Made by a program: the position numbers and the translations under genes. Positions 47,101-58,100 of a stretch of DNA of 64,000 nucleotides are shown here, one piece after another. The stretch is from contig NMRA01000081.1 of assembly GCA_002633005.1 (NCBI GenBank), forward strand, positions 253,995 through 317,994. Reading direction: 5' to 3'. The notes beneath the pieces are model-generated. The model was not told the origin of the DNA. It saw only the letters and a program-made list of their open reading frames with translations, and searched no databases. The stretch comes from Phoronis australis (taxonomy: Eukaryota; Phoronida; Phoronidae). How positions within the stretch are numbered: position 1 is the first letter of the stretch; the number at the start of each line of letters is the position of its first letter.

Positions 47101-47854
47101 TGAATGTTTCGTCCTGCCATTTTCCAGGTTTATCCCACTTGGCATATTTCACACCTACTGTATAGGATCCTTTAAGATTGTCGTCAGCAGTGAAATCAGG
47201 AAGCCAACTACGGTAGCGAATATGCCTCGCTCCAGACTCTTTGTCTGTATAGTTTCTCTGGTTTCCTGTACCCATGTCATTTATGTGAATACGATTCATT
47301 GACGGTCCACGAACCCAGAATCTGTTGGGCATAAAGTTCACATTTCGAGTAGCGCGTGGCGCGAACAACTCAATGGTTGTATTGAGAGAAACCGAATTTA
47401 TCCAATTTGGATAAGCGGCCTTGTAGTCGAACTCAATACTAGAGCCGTTGATGCATTTGGGAAATGCGGTGAGGAAACTTGCTTGCCTCCAATAATAATA
47501 TTGCAATCCAGGTTGCTTCCAAAAACCTTGTGTGCCGTTTGTCGCGTTCAGTTGTTTAAACACGTAACTGAAGAAAAAGCCCCTGCTTAAAGCTAAGTCG
47601 TGTAGCGCCAACACACACGTCCTGTTCCTAAAAACCCGTGTGTTGATGTCCAACAGCTGGTTTGACTGCGGCAGCATGGACACCGTCTCTGCTGGAAGAG
47701 TCAGTTCGGCAGGTGTCATTGAGCCGCAGTTACTGCTATCCACTCCGATGTACTGTTTCATGACGGTATCAAAGGCATCACGACCAACCCAGTCAAATGG
47801 ACCGCCACATGTTAAGGACACAAATGAAAAACATAACAAAATAATAAACATCAT
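31972..47854 (-). CDS. GPR158-like gene 1: secreted double Cache-EGF protein with GPI-type tail
   Basis: Exons from 5': 47854-46905, 45256-45130, 43328-43163, 39106-38952, 38563-38123, 37429-37023, 35737-35543, 35137-35020, 33359-33205, 32110-31972. All junctions are GT-AG with matching phases, giving 950 codons. Layout: signal peptide (1-16), Cache-like module 1 (about 17-330), EGF-like stalk (about 331-414), linker with RRKR (435-438), module 2 (about 467-813), second EGF-like stalk (about 814-912), hydrophobic tail (about 918-950). The stalk motif DIxxCPxx..ARC..C-x14-C-x-C resembles that before the membrane domain of GPR158/GPR179, glycine-responsive class C orphan receptors. No seven-helix region follows. 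Inferred role: extracellular ligand-binding or co-receptor protein. The 42386-42260 and 40408-40243 exons are a second copy of the second and third exons. Confidence 0.8.
33205..33359 (-). CDS. GPR158-like gene 1, exon I: second EGF-like stalk
   Basis: 155 nt, phase 0 to 2. CVPVEGKRFERGAYRCECKQ keeps C-x14-C-x-C as in exon C, then GYEYPF and an acidic-basic helix ending MKGALN. Confidence 0.88.
33935..33989. repeat. 26-bp near-perfect hairpin
   Basis: Arms 33935-33960 and 33964-33989 (tttgagacatttagtgag.. / ..acactaaatgtctcaaa) with one mismatch and a 3-base loop. In the intron between exons H and I of gene 1. Confidence 0.85.
35020..35137 (-). CDS. GPR158-like gene 1, exon H: last Cache strand and stalk
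   Basis: 118 nt, phase 2 to 0. GLVSVDIKFDFLDINQCPGE, then DTARCDYQSTY, the module 2 counterpart of exon B. The pattern V-V-D-hydrophobic-x-DIxQC is a hallmark of GPR158/179 just before the EGF-like stalk. Confidence 0.88.
35543..35737 (-). CDS. GPR158-like gene 1, exon G: Cache ligand-loop and strand region
   Basis: 195 nt, phase 2 to 2. VDRDGLYPTV, YDVGMWSSPYFPCTEYGSEW, IITYYAPFFG: the region equivalent to YFDCGGRNVWMMSAAAP in module 1. The protein is nearly identical in gene 2. Confidence 0.88.
36363..36436 (+). repeat. tRNA-like sequence, probable SINE head or tRNA pseudogene
   Basis: D-arm gctcagtgaactagagc and a perfect T-arm ccgggttcgatacccgg give A- and B-box-like motifs at normal spacing. 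The acceptor stem relies on G-T pairs and the anticodon stem pairs poorly with no U33, so a working tRNA is unlikely. It lies in a gene 1 intron and is absent from the matching intron of gene 2. Confidence 0.55.
37023..37429 (-). CDS. GPR158-like gene 1, exon F: Cache core of module 2
   Basis: 407 nt, phase 0 to 2. ARTALSLAHFISSFLQHVE is the long N-terminal helix; LLHAEVLSLVMADHKIRGLG, YFAPFAFQKDG and WFRRAKARW follow the helix-strand pattern of extracellular Cache domains. Confidence 0.87.
38123..38563 (-). CDS. GPR158-like gene 1, exon E: start of module 2
   Basis: 147 codons, phase 0. ADLNTVMRKAINDEIDAAVD, a basic variable stretch, a second dibasic site (KARSRTRR|DYVD), then helical AIDRMKQIFEHIEKVKTSDC and LPGDVSFGAKDQFQNQ. 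It is the most divergent exon between the paralogues and the only one differing in length (441 versus 438 nt). Confidence 0.85.
38952..39106 (-). CDS. GPR158-like gene 1, exon D: inter-module linker with RRKR site
   Basis: 155 nt, phase 1 to 0. VVPSVNSGDL, then NFTSRRKR|DF, a sequence fitting the furin-type R-x-K/R-R rule, followed by a polar acidic segment (NYEGITSSDETQ). The same length and site occur in gene 2. Acceptor gtgctacag, donor CAG|gtacaa. Confidence 0.8.
40243..40408 (-). CDS. GPR158-like gene 1, exon C (downstream copy C1), EGF-like
   Basis: Phase 0 to 1, EEEYRDGFDCLKID. It joins in phase to exon D (39106), as C2 also can. Apart from one residue it matches C2, and it is identical in protein to the gene 2 exon at 59999-60164. 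Confidence 0.85.
42260..42386 (-). CDS. GPR158-like gene 1, exon B (downstream copy B1)
   Basis: Same 42 residues and splice sites as 45130-45256. Splicing from the preceding C2 exon into this one would put it in the wrong phase and reach a stop within about 10 codons, so B1 can only replace B2. Confidence 0.82.
43163..43328 (-). CDS. GPR158-like gene 1, exon C (upstream copy C2), EGF-like
   Basis: 166 nt, phase 0 to 1. CQPLSGFGFARGGYECVCRPGY (C-x14-C-x-C), ending EEEYRNGFDCLKID. Differs from the other copy by one residue (N for D). Confidence 0.88.
45130..45256 (-). CDS. GPR158-like gene 1, exon B (upstream copy B2)
   Basis: 127 nt, phase 2 to 0. FVAVATMDIDWNMIDINVCP..FAGVARCKPTTQ: last Cache strand and first Cys pair of the stalk. 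Acceptor gtgtttacag, donor CAG|gtgagc. The protein is identical to the 42260-42386 copy. Confidence 0.88.
45646..46100 (+). mobile_element. MITE-like interspersed repeat, copy c
   Basis: In the first intron of GPR158-like gene 1. The left end is ggttatgtaggagcct. The internal blocks gttgttttgct and acatggtcaggtgaccca match copies a and b. The right terminus is not recognisable and the end is approximate. Confidence 0.55.
46905..47854 (-). CDS. GPR158-like gene 1, exon A: signal peptide and Cache-like module 1
   Basis: Starts MMFIILLCFSFVSLTCGG, a clear signal peptide with cleavage near residues 16-17. 316 codons, ending phase 2 (AG|gtgggc). Many N-glycosylation sequons (NRT at 77, NAT, NGT, NGS, NTT, NYT) and cysteines at 43 and 80 and in PKC and YFDCGG contexts support an extracellular fold. 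LPYFDCGGRNVWMMSAAAP aligns with YFPCTEYGSEWIITYYAP in module 2. Either of the first two Met codons could start. Confidence 0.85.
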
Positions 47855-49089
47855 GACTCGCTACTAGAGCTAACTACAAAGAGTTCACTAGTGCACTGGC
47901 AACAGACAATGAAACATCTATCTGTGGTCCGTTCAATAATGTTCCATATCGAGTCACAGGCTCAAGCTCACGCAAACAACGGGACGTTTCTGAGCAATCG
48001 GACGTTACATAAATCCGAACGGCTCGTATTTCAGTCATGAGTGACGTGCGTGAAGGCTCGCAAATTTTGATTCATAAATGGACGCCGGGGTCTCTTTTAT
48101 TGCATTCAGATCCTTTGATCAATATCTCAATACACAAATGCAAGCACGCATTGGTCGAGGTAGGTATGCTGAACCTATCCACGAAAACCTGAACACACCA
48201 GAGTGATTATAACTTTTAAATTCCATTTGCAGTTTATAACCTTCAGTCTGAACACTTGAAGACAAAAGTGGTAGTTAATTACTTATAATTGAGACAAAAA
48301 TAATTTAACAATCAAGAATCGAGACGAAAATAATGGAATTCCGCCTAACTTTTAACCGATATATGCATATCTAGATAGTTACGTGTCTGTAACCACTGAT
48401 CTATATATTGCCATCGTTTGCTGAAGTCAAATTGTTTGATCCCTTTCAACCGCGGTCCTGTCAAGTCGCACAATTGGAACAAAAATAACAATAAGATCGT
48501 TAAAAATAATCCGTTTTTCGATTTCGAAATTAAATAGCGAATTAGCCGTTATTTGTTTGGGCTGTTCAGTTTTCAAGAGCTACTCGATGCAGGATCCAAT
48601 AACCAACAATGCATCGACATATATGACAGAAACGTATAATATGTAAGTATCCAGGCATTAGAAATTTATACAATATAAATTGTTGTATGCATTTGGTCAA
48701 GGTACACATTTACAAGGTATTTTTTCGCGAAGTACAATGAAAACCAGTTTAATTACAAACTCGGCAAATGATGTATACCGGATTATTCTTTGGTGATCTT
48801 GACGTTTTCTAAGCAGCCATTTGAGTTCAATGCACTTGGAAGAAATTATTTGAAAATACCTGGATTAATAAAAAGTCTACTTTGGGCAACTTCTTATGCG
48901 ACACCAGAAGTTGTAGAGTGAGCTAGTTTTGAAGTTTTATACAACTCAAGCCAGGTTAATTGGATTTGCGCAAATACGGAAACATACTGGTTGAGTTAAC
49001 ATATTTCAGTGTTATTACTTTATTCGTCGTGTTTAAAATGTGTAAATGCACGTTCGCAATGTTGAGTATTAGGCCTAACTGTTTCTGCA

Positions 49090-49620
49090 ATTTAGAACCG
49101 GACCACAATATGGCGGAACAGCGAAATTTTGTTTTAGCAAAATTTCCAAAAATGGAGAAGAAATTTTTGCTTTTCCATTTGTTCAGTATACACTGTACAG
49201 CAGTGCACATCGCTGTGAACTCATGAAAAACATAAACATTACAATTTGGACAATTATTTTGTTCGATTTTATGTAAACAATACTGTACTCAGTGTGCATT
49301 CAGATCGCACCTAAGAGAGTACCTTTAAAAAACACCCCAAATTCTGTGCCGAGAACATCCGATCATGTGTCAGCTTGAGAGCAAAGTCCGGAAACGATTG
49401 CCAAGGGTGTCTTTGATTCTTGTATTTTTCATCCACATGTCAAATATTTTTCACTGTCCCTCGAATTTCTGCAATTGCTTTTTCTCACAAATGTATCCGT
49501 GTTTATATTTCGAAATTATCCGAAACATTGCGGGCGTTTTCGTTCATGTTTTACTAACCTGGCTTCATTTGAGACGCCAAAAATGCGCCTCTGTGCATAT
49601 AATTTAAGACAACTCAAAGG
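49090..49620. repeat. Duplicated downstream flank, distal copy
   Basis: Homologous to 28,000-28,600 in block order. It lies about 2.5 kb beyond the stop of gene 2, at nearly the same distance as its partner from gene 1. Confidence 0.7.
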
Positions 49621-50915
49621 GAGAAATTTAGTCAGAAAAGATCATTGCTGGTTTAAGATGTTACTAAATATTTTCAATGAATAGAGTATCCCACACGAGT
49701 TTCAGGTTTATGACATGGGCAAAACCTCTTGGAAATTTCGTCAAAATCTCGAGGCTTGCCGACGGACTACTTTGCGATTCGCCCATGTAATGTCAAAAAT
49801 TATGTTCTCAGTGTTATTAACCAGTCGTGTCGTAACACACTTCTGCTGCATGTGATTTCAAAATACAAGGTACCCAGACGTCCGTACCAGTGTAGTGGTA
49901 AAATTAGAGGTAAGTAGGCGCCAAAGTCCACCGTATCACATAGAGCACTGTATGTAACTTACGCTAGGGTCAAATGCCAAAAGGTGGTACACTGCGCCCA
50001 CGTGCGCCTACGCTCCACTACATCACTGGTCCGTACCGGTGCACAAACTTCTTCTCATGAAAAGCGCCTAGCGTCACTTCGTCAAGAGTATTTCGGACAC
50101 GCTGACGCCTCAAAGACGTGGTCAACCAGTTGTAGAAAACGTGTCTATGTTCTTAAAAGAACCTATCTGTGTTAAGGTTATGATAGTGCGTTGAACAAGC
50201 CAATCAGCTCGTCATTATTGTCGCTGCCCATCCTGTTTTCACGACTAGGAGGTCATTTCTTTCTGTCGTACCACTTCCGAAAACTGCCCGACTCGGCAAG
50301 TCGCAGACAGGTTATGATTACTTCAAAAGCATGCGTGAGCACGTAGGCTAAACTCGTCTTGTTCTCAGTGGAGTAATGCATTGCCCGCTTTGTCAGAGTG
50401 TGGCACCGGTGACAACTGCACTATGTCAAACGTTTGAATGATTTCTGGAATACAGGGTAGTTTTTCAAGAGTTCTGGTTCCGTGATTAGAGTGTTGTGTG
50501 CGCCGATAGAAGCATTTGCGTTGTGTGGCAATAGTGCGCGCCCGTGTTAAGAGTGGATCTCCATCCCGATATTGGAATACAAAAATGCTCTGCAACCCAG
50601 CTTTATCCGCCTATGCATGGAACATCCAATCTTTATCTCTTGAATATTACCCTGAAAAATCTTACACTATTGTGACCATTTGGAACAAACTGTCACACGC
50701 AAAAATTGAGTCAATTTGGGCAAACTTTGACAATTTGGGGCCTGCAGAGCCGACCCAAATTGTCTCAGTTTTTAAGTTGCGAGAATTTGGGACATAACGC
50801 GCACGTACATACACAACAGGTTGTGATTCGCCACGTAAACAGTCAGGGTGAAGTATTCCTAAAATGCCGAAAGAAAACAAAAGAAACTCACGAATTCGAT
50901 GCGTATGTGATAAAT

Positions 50916-51000
50916 ACAAAACGTACCTCGAGTGGCGTACAGGAAATAATAATGTCTCGTAGGATATCATTTCATGTACGCCACTCTCGATACGCTTTGT
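50916..51000. repeat. Imperfect 26-bp inverted repeat (fold-back)
   Basis: Arm acaaaacgtacctcgagtgg.. (50916-50941) pairs with ..ccactctcgatacgctttgt (50975-51000) with a few mismatches. Confidence 0.7.
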
Positions 51001-51946
51001 GTGTATCTTGCTTAGAATTAGTCCGATTATCTCCACAGACGTAACCAGATGTTGCATTTTCATACGAAAAAATTACATCATCTTGTAATATTAGGAATGA
51101 GGAACAATGCCAAGCGACCACTTTTTCTGCTTCCCTTTCTCGTAAAGTGTTACTTTGTGGTACTATTCTCAGCGTATTCACGAAATGTTGTCGACTTCGA
51201 AGCCATGTTGTATCACAGATCTAGACCATCCCCCACATGGTGACTGGTTGATGTCACGATAACACGTTACTGTCTCTATGGGACAGTATTGGGGAATATG
51301 GCTGTCACACTGGACATGGAAGACAACCACTCGGTTCTCGTTAAACCTCCAGAACACCGGGTTTCTTGTCTTATCCATCAATGTACTACTGACAACTCCT
51401 GAACTGGGGTAGTCACGATATACCTCATCAGCAATTTGGTACAGTATTTGGGAAAAACTGAAATCGGAAAGGTAGTAAATATTTCATATTGTTTTCCTGA
51501 GATAACTGTTTATTGAGTTGACTAGGTTCAGCACCCCTCGTATTACATACGCATTACGTGCTAAATCTTTAAACTAATACAAAAAGGCTACATTCTATAC
51601 TCATGTTCATGCATAGATTTGAATTCAGTCTACATCAATAATGTATTTCAAAACTATTGAATTACCCAAGTTTCACAAAAATGCAGTAACTAGGTAACTT
51701 TTGGAGTACATGGAATTTTAAGGTTTCCCACCTGTTTAGAACGTAACATGCCATTGTTAATTTGCAATTTAGCGCATAGCCATTTTTGCCTATTTTTGAT
51801 TACTCCATAAAAATTGCATACTTCCTAAAGTTGCGTTTTACACAAACTTTAAAAGACTATTAAACAGGATATCTACAAATAGAGTAGAGACGAATGTCCA
51901 AGTAAATTTAGTAATTAAAACCTAATTATTCATACCAGAATTTGGG

Positions 51947-51952
51947 TTTATT
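51947..51952 (-). terminator. Candidate poly(A) signal of GPR158-like gene 2
   Basis: AATAAA on the minus strand, 145 bp past the gene 2 stop codon. The position is typical, but the motif alone is weak evidence in AT-rich DNA. Confidence 0.35.
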
Positions 51953-52096
51953 TTAGTCATTTCTTTATCTGCCGTGTAACGGCCATTGCATTACCTGTAT
52001 CGGATTCCTTATCTAGCCAGCAATCGTAATCAACATATACACAAGTCGTCAATAAAACACCCTTAATTAGTAAAAATGAATAATAAATATGATTGG

Positions 52097-52193
52097 CTAC
52101 AAAAGAAAAGCTAAGCAGGTACTCAGTACTGTTAACGTTAAGGAAAATGAGATTGTTGATGCGTCTGCTGGCCTGCACTTCAGGTGTTCAAAT
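52097..52193 (-). CDS. GPR158-like gene 2, exon J: C-terminal GPI-type tail
   Basis: 97 nt, entered in phase 2; FEHLKCRPADAS then a hydrophobic run of about 19 residues ending LAFLL and TAG at 52097-52099. ADAS offers small residues for an omega site, followed by a hydrophobic terminus with no cytoplasmic residues. Conservation of the acceptor and first 8 residues with gene 1 shows that this is a real exon. Confidence 0.78.
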
Positions 52194-55100
52194 CTGAAAG
52201 AAGAAAATTGTGAATGTAATAGAATTTTCAAGACTAAACTGCAAGACTAATGTAAAATACAGTATGAAAAGAAGCATATCATGTATGGTTTTCAATGACC
52301 GAATCATGTGCACTCGGAAGGTTATTTTAACGCATTTTTCACGCAACTGCTTTTGACTGCAAGGAGCAGGTCTATAACAAAGTATAGCACAAGGATGTTT
52401 GTCTCAACAAGAGACCTGCTGTCAGTGACCAATAGTAGTCGGCAAAGATGATTTGCGAACCAGTTTGCACAGAAACAAACCAGCTGATCACAATGAAACA
52501 AGTTTGATTTACAAAATGTTTTATTGGGACAATATTTTGTTGTGTTTAACACAATTGCTACTATATTTTTGTCACCTTGCAGGGACAGTAGGTCCAGTAA
52601 GCCTGTCGAGTGCAAAACATGTCTCAAGAAAAATTACTTATAAAATAACTCTACTAAATTATATTTAGAAATAGATCCCTTTATCTAAAAGGGTATATTA
52701 TTAAAAACGTTTTACTTCAATAGGCACTCAGTATTGCCTAATCTAGTTTAAGCTATTGCAATAAGTTTTGTACTACATCAAAATAAAATAAGAATTTGAA
52801 CTGTCATGTTTAGTACATATTCAAACATGTATCAGTACCAGCACATGTATACCTTTAGCCAAAAACTCTAAATGTACCTACTTGACAGTGAACGAATGAA
52901 TTGATATTTACTTGTTTAATGCTCCTTTCATCTTTTTCTCATACTCAGCCTCCAACAAAGCCCCATCAAAGAACCATGCGTTTTCCTGGAATGGGTACTC
53001 GTAACCCTGTTTGCATTCACACCGGTAGGCGCCGCGTTCAAATCGCTTACCTTCCACAGGAACACACTGTTTAGGAAAACGAACGAGCTAGATATAATAA
53101 CTACCGTCAGTATTGTATTGGAAAGGAACATTCTGAAATATTTCTTAGAAAGTCGAATGTTTAAGATTTTAACGCTTACAATATTTTTAATCAATATTTT
53201 AATCCGGTTTTGCCTTGTACTATCATTTTCAGTTTAACGACCCATGTTGCCAAATATTGACTTTTATGGTTATACCCATTAAATTACTGCGAAACCAACT
53301 TTTTGAGGTGAAAATGTGTTCAAGTGGAATAAGTGTCCGATTCTTATAATCTAGGTCCCATATTCAGGTCCTGTATTCAGGTCCTATATTCAGGTCCTGA
53401 ATTCAGGTCCTATATTCAGGTCCTACTGGTGTCTTCTTCTAGACCTTTGCATCAGGTCTCTGGTTCCTTCAACTCAATTTTAACTATATATTACATAGGC
53501 GGATTTGGGGGGAGGGGGGCATCCCCCTTTGGCTACCGCAAAAAATAAAACAGCAAGAGAGTAGGGAAATGTTGAGAATATTAGTTAACCCCGGTAATTA
53601 ACATCACAACAAATTCTATGCACAAAATGCGCTTTTGGTTCATGTTATGTAACTAGTTAGTTTCTATTACAATATATATCAAAGCAAGATAATGTAAAAA
53701 ATCTTACTTGATTTACAGAAATGGGTTACATTTGGATTATTAAGTGTGACGCTTACTCGAGTCCTTCTGCGTCATAGCTTCATGGTATTTATCATGCTAA
53801 TCAATTTCTAGTTTAAGGACGAAAATTTTTATGGTACGCAGTAGTTATGATCACAGTTATGCATGTCTACTTTCATACTTAACGTGAGCTTAGTTCACCC
53901 TGTATTGCTGAAAATTTTCAGTGTACATTCTAAGGAACTTACTTAGCTACAATGAATGTTTTGAAATGAAACCCGTGCGACACGATACAACCCGTGCGTC
54001 CAATTCATTTTTATCTCTCATGAGAATGTGACAGCTAGTGACAAAATCAGATTTGTGTGGAATCGGTTAAGCGATTAGCATCCTGTGAACATGATAAAAC
54101 TCAGTTAAAGTGACTTCTTATATTCTATGTAATGATAATCAGATAATAAGGTGGACCTTACCAGGGCACCACTTAGCAACTGACGGGGGAGCACAGGTTA
54201 GGCGCATGAATAATTTCCCAAGTACCACAACTGTCACTGGTGTGGCAGCACAGGTTAGACTCATTCGAAAACGTGCGTGTAAATAACATTTAGTTTTCGG
54301 CTAAATTAGAAGTTAGAAATGGAAAACAAAAACGATTTTAGAGTGCAGCATATAAACGACGTTTCGATATTACTTAAAAGTCGTCCTCAGGTACAATAGT
54401 AGACAAAAAACAAAATATCGTAACAGAATTAGATTAATATTGAAACATTGTTCTCAAACATGCATGTGTCATCGTTTCCCCGATGGAAACGTTTTGGCCA
54501 AATTTCATGAAATTTCACCAAAGATATCTAGTTATAGAAATTGTCACCAGGGTGCCAGCAGTAGTCAAAATATCTAAAAATTGACATCACCATAGAAACA
54601 GATTTTCAAAAATCAATGAAAAACCTTTATGAGATACGGCCCTGTAAAATAGGCGACGATATGTCTTTTCTATCGGCTGTTGCTTGAATACAAACGAAAA
54701 GTCAATATTTTTAATCAGACAGCAAACTGATGAAAAGTATCATTGGAAATCACCAGCACTCTGCAAACTGACCCCCCAGAGCAGCTCAAATATGGATTAA
54801 AGTCAAAGACACAAAATTGGGCAAAATTTACCGAACTTTGGCACTCCAATGGAGGTTAACGGAAACCCCTTTGAAAATTCAAAGACTGTCTGCTGACAGA
54901 GAGGTTCAATGACTACATAAACATTATAAATATTTTTTCTTTCCCGTTCTTTAAAGCCATTTTAACTTCACTAACTGAAACTTTTTGAACCAAAAATGAG
55001 CTGTTTTGGGCTAAAATATTCATGTAGCTCTAACCTAAAAAAATAATTGCCCAAAAATTTCAAATAAGCATCTTTAATATATTCCACCTGGATGTATGGG

Positions 55101-58100
55101 CACACAATTTTTTTCAAGATCTGAGTCGGTGACCCCTGCGTCGACCTTTTGGTGCTTTCGTGGAATGACAGTTAACACTTATGAACTATGTTATTAGAGA
55201 AACGTGACACAAAAGAATAAGTTTCAAAACACGGAGACTAGTTATTCTACACTGAAAACACACCGTTATTGAAACAGGGACAAAAACACTTCACAGTTTT
55301 TTGACAGATGAGCGTATGAATGTACATGGCAGCAGACAAGGAGAGAGTCTGTAAATGAACATTTACGGCTGCACGTGTCCTTGTTAGAGCAGAAATTTCT
55401 TTTCACAAAATCAGTTTCTGACTTACGTAGGTTGACTGGTAGTGACATCTGGCTGTGTCTTTGAACGCGTTCACCTCGAAGACCTCTCCTGGACATTGAT
55501 TTATGTCCAGAAACTCAAACTTGATATCCACACTCACTAAACCTCTACAAGCGATAATAAAGAAACCAGATCAACAACAAAAATTGAAAATTTACAAAGA
55601 CATTTTTAATTCAGCTATAAAAGTGGCAACGAACAACTTTGTTAGGAGTCTAGCTACAAAATTCCCAAAAAATGAAGTATCTATGTGTAAATTTCAGTGT
55701 TTCAATTGAACATCATATGGGCATTTTAGGAGTAGGCGCTATTTCAAAATTCCGCCGCATGTACATATTAGAAAAATCCTGGAAAAAGTACAACATAAAA
55801 GAGATTTCCCTTACATTTCCAGTGATTTTTGCGCTATGTATTTAAGGAAAATGTCTCACTTAAAGCGAAGGCGTTGTCTATCGAAGTCGTCCTTTCCAAA
55901 GAACGGAGCGTAGTACGTGATGATCCACTCACTACCATATTCTGTACACGGGAAGTACGGGGACGACCACATGCCAACATCATAGGGAGCCGCCTTATAT
56001 TTGGAGGGGTAGGGAAGAATTTTGACAGTAGGGTAAAGACCATCACGATCCACTCTGAAAAAAATGCTATTAGTAAACAAAATGTCACATACGCCGCACG
56101 TGGGTGGGGCACCATAGGGGGCTGGAGGCTAAAGCCCCTCTTTTTTCAGTGCTGTGCCGCCCATGGTTTATGGGCGGTGCACCAAAGGGGGCTGGGCAGC
56201 TATAGCTCTCCCACTTTTTTCAGTGCTGCGCAGTCCGTAACTGTTAACAAAACATGAGCTTCAGCGGATACTTGCGATACAGGTTGATGGACTATACCAT
56301 TCTTTCAGGTGTGAAATTCGACAATACGTTATTTGTCGGTAATGTCCGAATTACAATTTTCGCTTTGAAAATTATTAAATTCAGTGCTGAGAAACTATAC
56401 AAATACCAACACTTTCAGAGTTGTACTATTTTTTGCTTTGTTTCGACTAAAGTTAGGCCATGAACAATAAGAATCGTCACCCGATGACTGTTTCAAAAAG
56501 GACTTGCGACACTTTTTCGTCGTTACTCTAGTTTACACCTGTGGCAATGGTATCTATCGAAATTTAAAACTGATTTAAATGTAATTCAACGTTTAGAAAA
56601 AATATGACTTTTATCTTTCGTGAAACACTGAATTATTAGATTACTGTTTATTTCCATCTTAAGGAATTGAACAAAAAATGACACAATTATTGCCCGCACA
56701 GTGAATTGACCTATCGCAAGCTCCGCCCCATTGCAAAATGTCAACAAACAAACTAGTAACAATAAATTTTACATGGCAACGAGTAGTTTGTCAGGTAAAA
56801 TGGCGACTTGCAAACGAATGTGTGTCAATGAGGCTGCGTTGTGCTTGGTCAATTAAGCCGTTACTCAAACTCCTTGCAATAGGTCAATGGGCTCCAAGCA
56901 ATGTCCCAAGTTATGACGTCTAGAGATACAGGCCTCTGAAACGTGTCCTGGTGTGGATATCTCACTTGAATCATCCGAATGTATTATCAACTTGGGTACA
57001 AATACACCATTACTGACCCTTTATGTCACAACCTTTTGAACGAAACTAACCTGATTTTACCAGCAGGGGCGTAGGTTTTCAGTCCATTGGTGTTTGACCT
57101 CCATCTATCCTTTGCTCTTCTGAACCAATCCGAATGCACGTAACGTCCAAGTTTAGGGTCCCCAGCCAAGTCTACAGTACTATAGAGACCGTCTTTTTGA
57201 AATGCGAACGGAGCAAAGTACTTCCGGCGACGCACGTTCTCGCCCTCTGTTCCGTATGGTTCCTCGTATTGGTTTTCATCATACCAGACACCAAGACCCC
57301 TTATCTTATGGTCGGCCATTACAAGTGACAGTACTTCAGCATGCAGAATGTCAGGATTGAGATATTTGTCTCCCTTCACAACACCATGGGACTCCATCCG
57401 CTCAACATGTTGCAGAAATGAACTGATGAAATGGGCCAAAGAGAGTGCTGTCCGGGCCTACAAAATTCAATATTAAACCTGAAAAATTACGTTGTAAACC
57501 AATGAACCATAACATGACTTTTTAAAATGAGTTAAAACAACTGCATTAGAGCGCGCAATGTTTTATCCGATGATAATTATATATAACTTACTTCCAGGCA
57601 TGTGGTTAGTAATTGTCATAGGCGCTGTTCGAAGTTGAGCCCGTTTTTATGACAATTGATGTCGGTACTGGTACATCATACCTCGAAATCATGCAAGTCT
57701 TCCTTTTCCACTCAAACATGCAGGAAACGCCGGTAACAACACTTAACATTTTAGCTCGCTCATTTTTCAGTCCTGAGAGGACCTTAAGTGCACTATTTTC
57801 TTAGGAAAATTCGAACTCTTCTTTAGTAATATTTAATTTACACAATGTCGACAGTCATACAGGATTTCATAACTACAAGAAATCAGCACAGAATCAACAC
57901 ACTTGAAGCAATGACAACTCACCTGATTTTGAAATTGGTCTTTTGCTCCAAAGCTGACATCTCCTGGAAGGCTTAAGTCGTACTTAGACATTTTCGTACA
58001 GTCAGACGTTTTCACCTTTTCAATGTGCTCAAATATCTGCTTCATTCTGTCGATGGCTGAGTCGTCAACGTAGTCCCTTTTCATTCTAGATCTTGCTTTT

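Larger units (their letters stand above)
47855..52096. other. Intergenic region between the two GPR158-like genes
   Basis: Promoter side of gene 1 and 3' side of gene 2. No core promoter motif was confidently found. It contains the duplicated flank at 49,090-49,620, a hairpin at 50916-51000 and a candidate minus-strand poly(A) signal at 51947. Confidence 0.5.
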
